From: JBQCEE01 sp051960575 | GTDB taxonomy: Bacteria > Actinomycetota > Actinomycetes > Mycobacteriales > Jatrophihabitantaceae | DNA: 6,636 nt | Assembly: GCF_051960575.1 (NCBI RefSeq) | Contig: NZ_JBQCEE010000351.1 | Span: 1 to 6,636 of the forward strand | Direction of reading: 5' to 3' | In this document: one piece after another, positions 6,522-6,636 of the stretch | Numbering within the stretch: position 1 is the first letter of the stretch | Layout of the letters: every line of letters starts with the position of its first letter | The notes under the pieces: model-generated | Databases searched by the model: none | What the model saw: only the letters and a program-made list of their open reading frames with translations | What the model was told of the DNA's origin: nothing | Translations under genes and position numbers: made by a program

Positions 6522-6636
6522 CCGACGTCGCACGTCCGTCGGAGCCGTCGACCGGAGGCGGAGGGGCGCCCGTGCTGCCCGGCACCGCGTCCCGGCGCGC
6601 GGCCACCGGTCGGACCGCCGCGGCGCGCAGCGGGGG
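6518..6636 (+). CDS. ftsL: Probable cell division protein FtsL, N-terminal fragment
   Basis: An ATG at 6518, preceded by AAGGAG (6507-6512), overlaps the rsmH stop by 4 bp and opens a frame of 39 codons that runs off the window. The visible residues (MTDVARPSEPSTGGGG..., then RRAATGRTAAARSGG) are hydrophilic, Gly/Ala/Arg-rich and probably disordered and cytosolic. FtsL-type proteins are short divisome bitopic proteins with a variable cytosolic tail, one membrane segment and a coiled coil; neither of the last two falls in the window. The assignment rests on gene order (rsmH is normally followed by ftsL) and on the character of the tail, not on a motif. Confidence 0.62.
   Translation, partial: MTDVARPSEPSTGGGGAPVLPGTASRRAATGRTAAARSG

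Noticed and set aside
5214..6533. A 439-codon open frame on the - strand across rsmH
   Set aside because: It is the antisense shadow of rsmH and of the gap before it. Its composition is biased, it has no motif, and rsmH is unambiguous.

Overview
The window is high-GC DNA with the codon use of an actinomycete. It holds the start of the actinobacterial division and cell wall (dcw) cluster (mraZ, rsmH/mraW and the first 39 codons of a probable ftsL) on the + strand. A three-gene operon on the - strand diverges from it and encodes a MoxR-type AAA+ ATPase, a DUF58 protein and a TgpA-like membrane transglutaminase. MraZ opens with MFLGTHTPRLDDKGR and the RsmH/FtsL junction is typical of actinobacteria. 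The sequence alone does not fix the genus.

Layout from left to right: positions 1-2220 (-) hold the transglutaminase gene, whose 3' end is cut off by the window edge. Positions 2217-3497 (-) hold the DUF58 gene, and 3544-4593 (-) hold moxR. Positions 4594-4843 are the divergent control region, with three GTGGG direct repeats at an exact 10-bp period (candidate MraZ operator) just upstream of mraZ (4844-5275, +). Positions 5276-5486 are a C-rich 211-bp gap. It contains a bulged hairpin with a CUUCCCC loop, which fits my recollection of the mraW RNA motif, and a second perfect 7-bp hairpin. rsmH (5487-6521, +) follows, overlapping by 4 bp the 5' fragment of a probable ftsL (6518-6636, +).

MraZ is the transcriptional regulator of the dcw operon and binds its own promoter. 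RsmH methylates C1402 of 16S rRNA. FtsL belongs to the divisome. In the divergent operon, MoxR ATPases are thought to act as chaperones or activators for partners encoded beside them, DUF58 proteins are membrane-anchored and often vWA-like, and TgpA-like proteins carry an extracytoplasmic transglutaminase core. The tight packing (46-bp gap, then a 4-bp GTGA overlap) suggests one transcript and one functional unit at the cell envelope. The substrate cannot be read from the sequence.

No mobile element, CRISPR array, tRNA or rRNA was seen. The most interesting non-coding signals are the MraZ-box array and the mraW-motif hairpin, both of known type. I did not find a convincing wholly new system.
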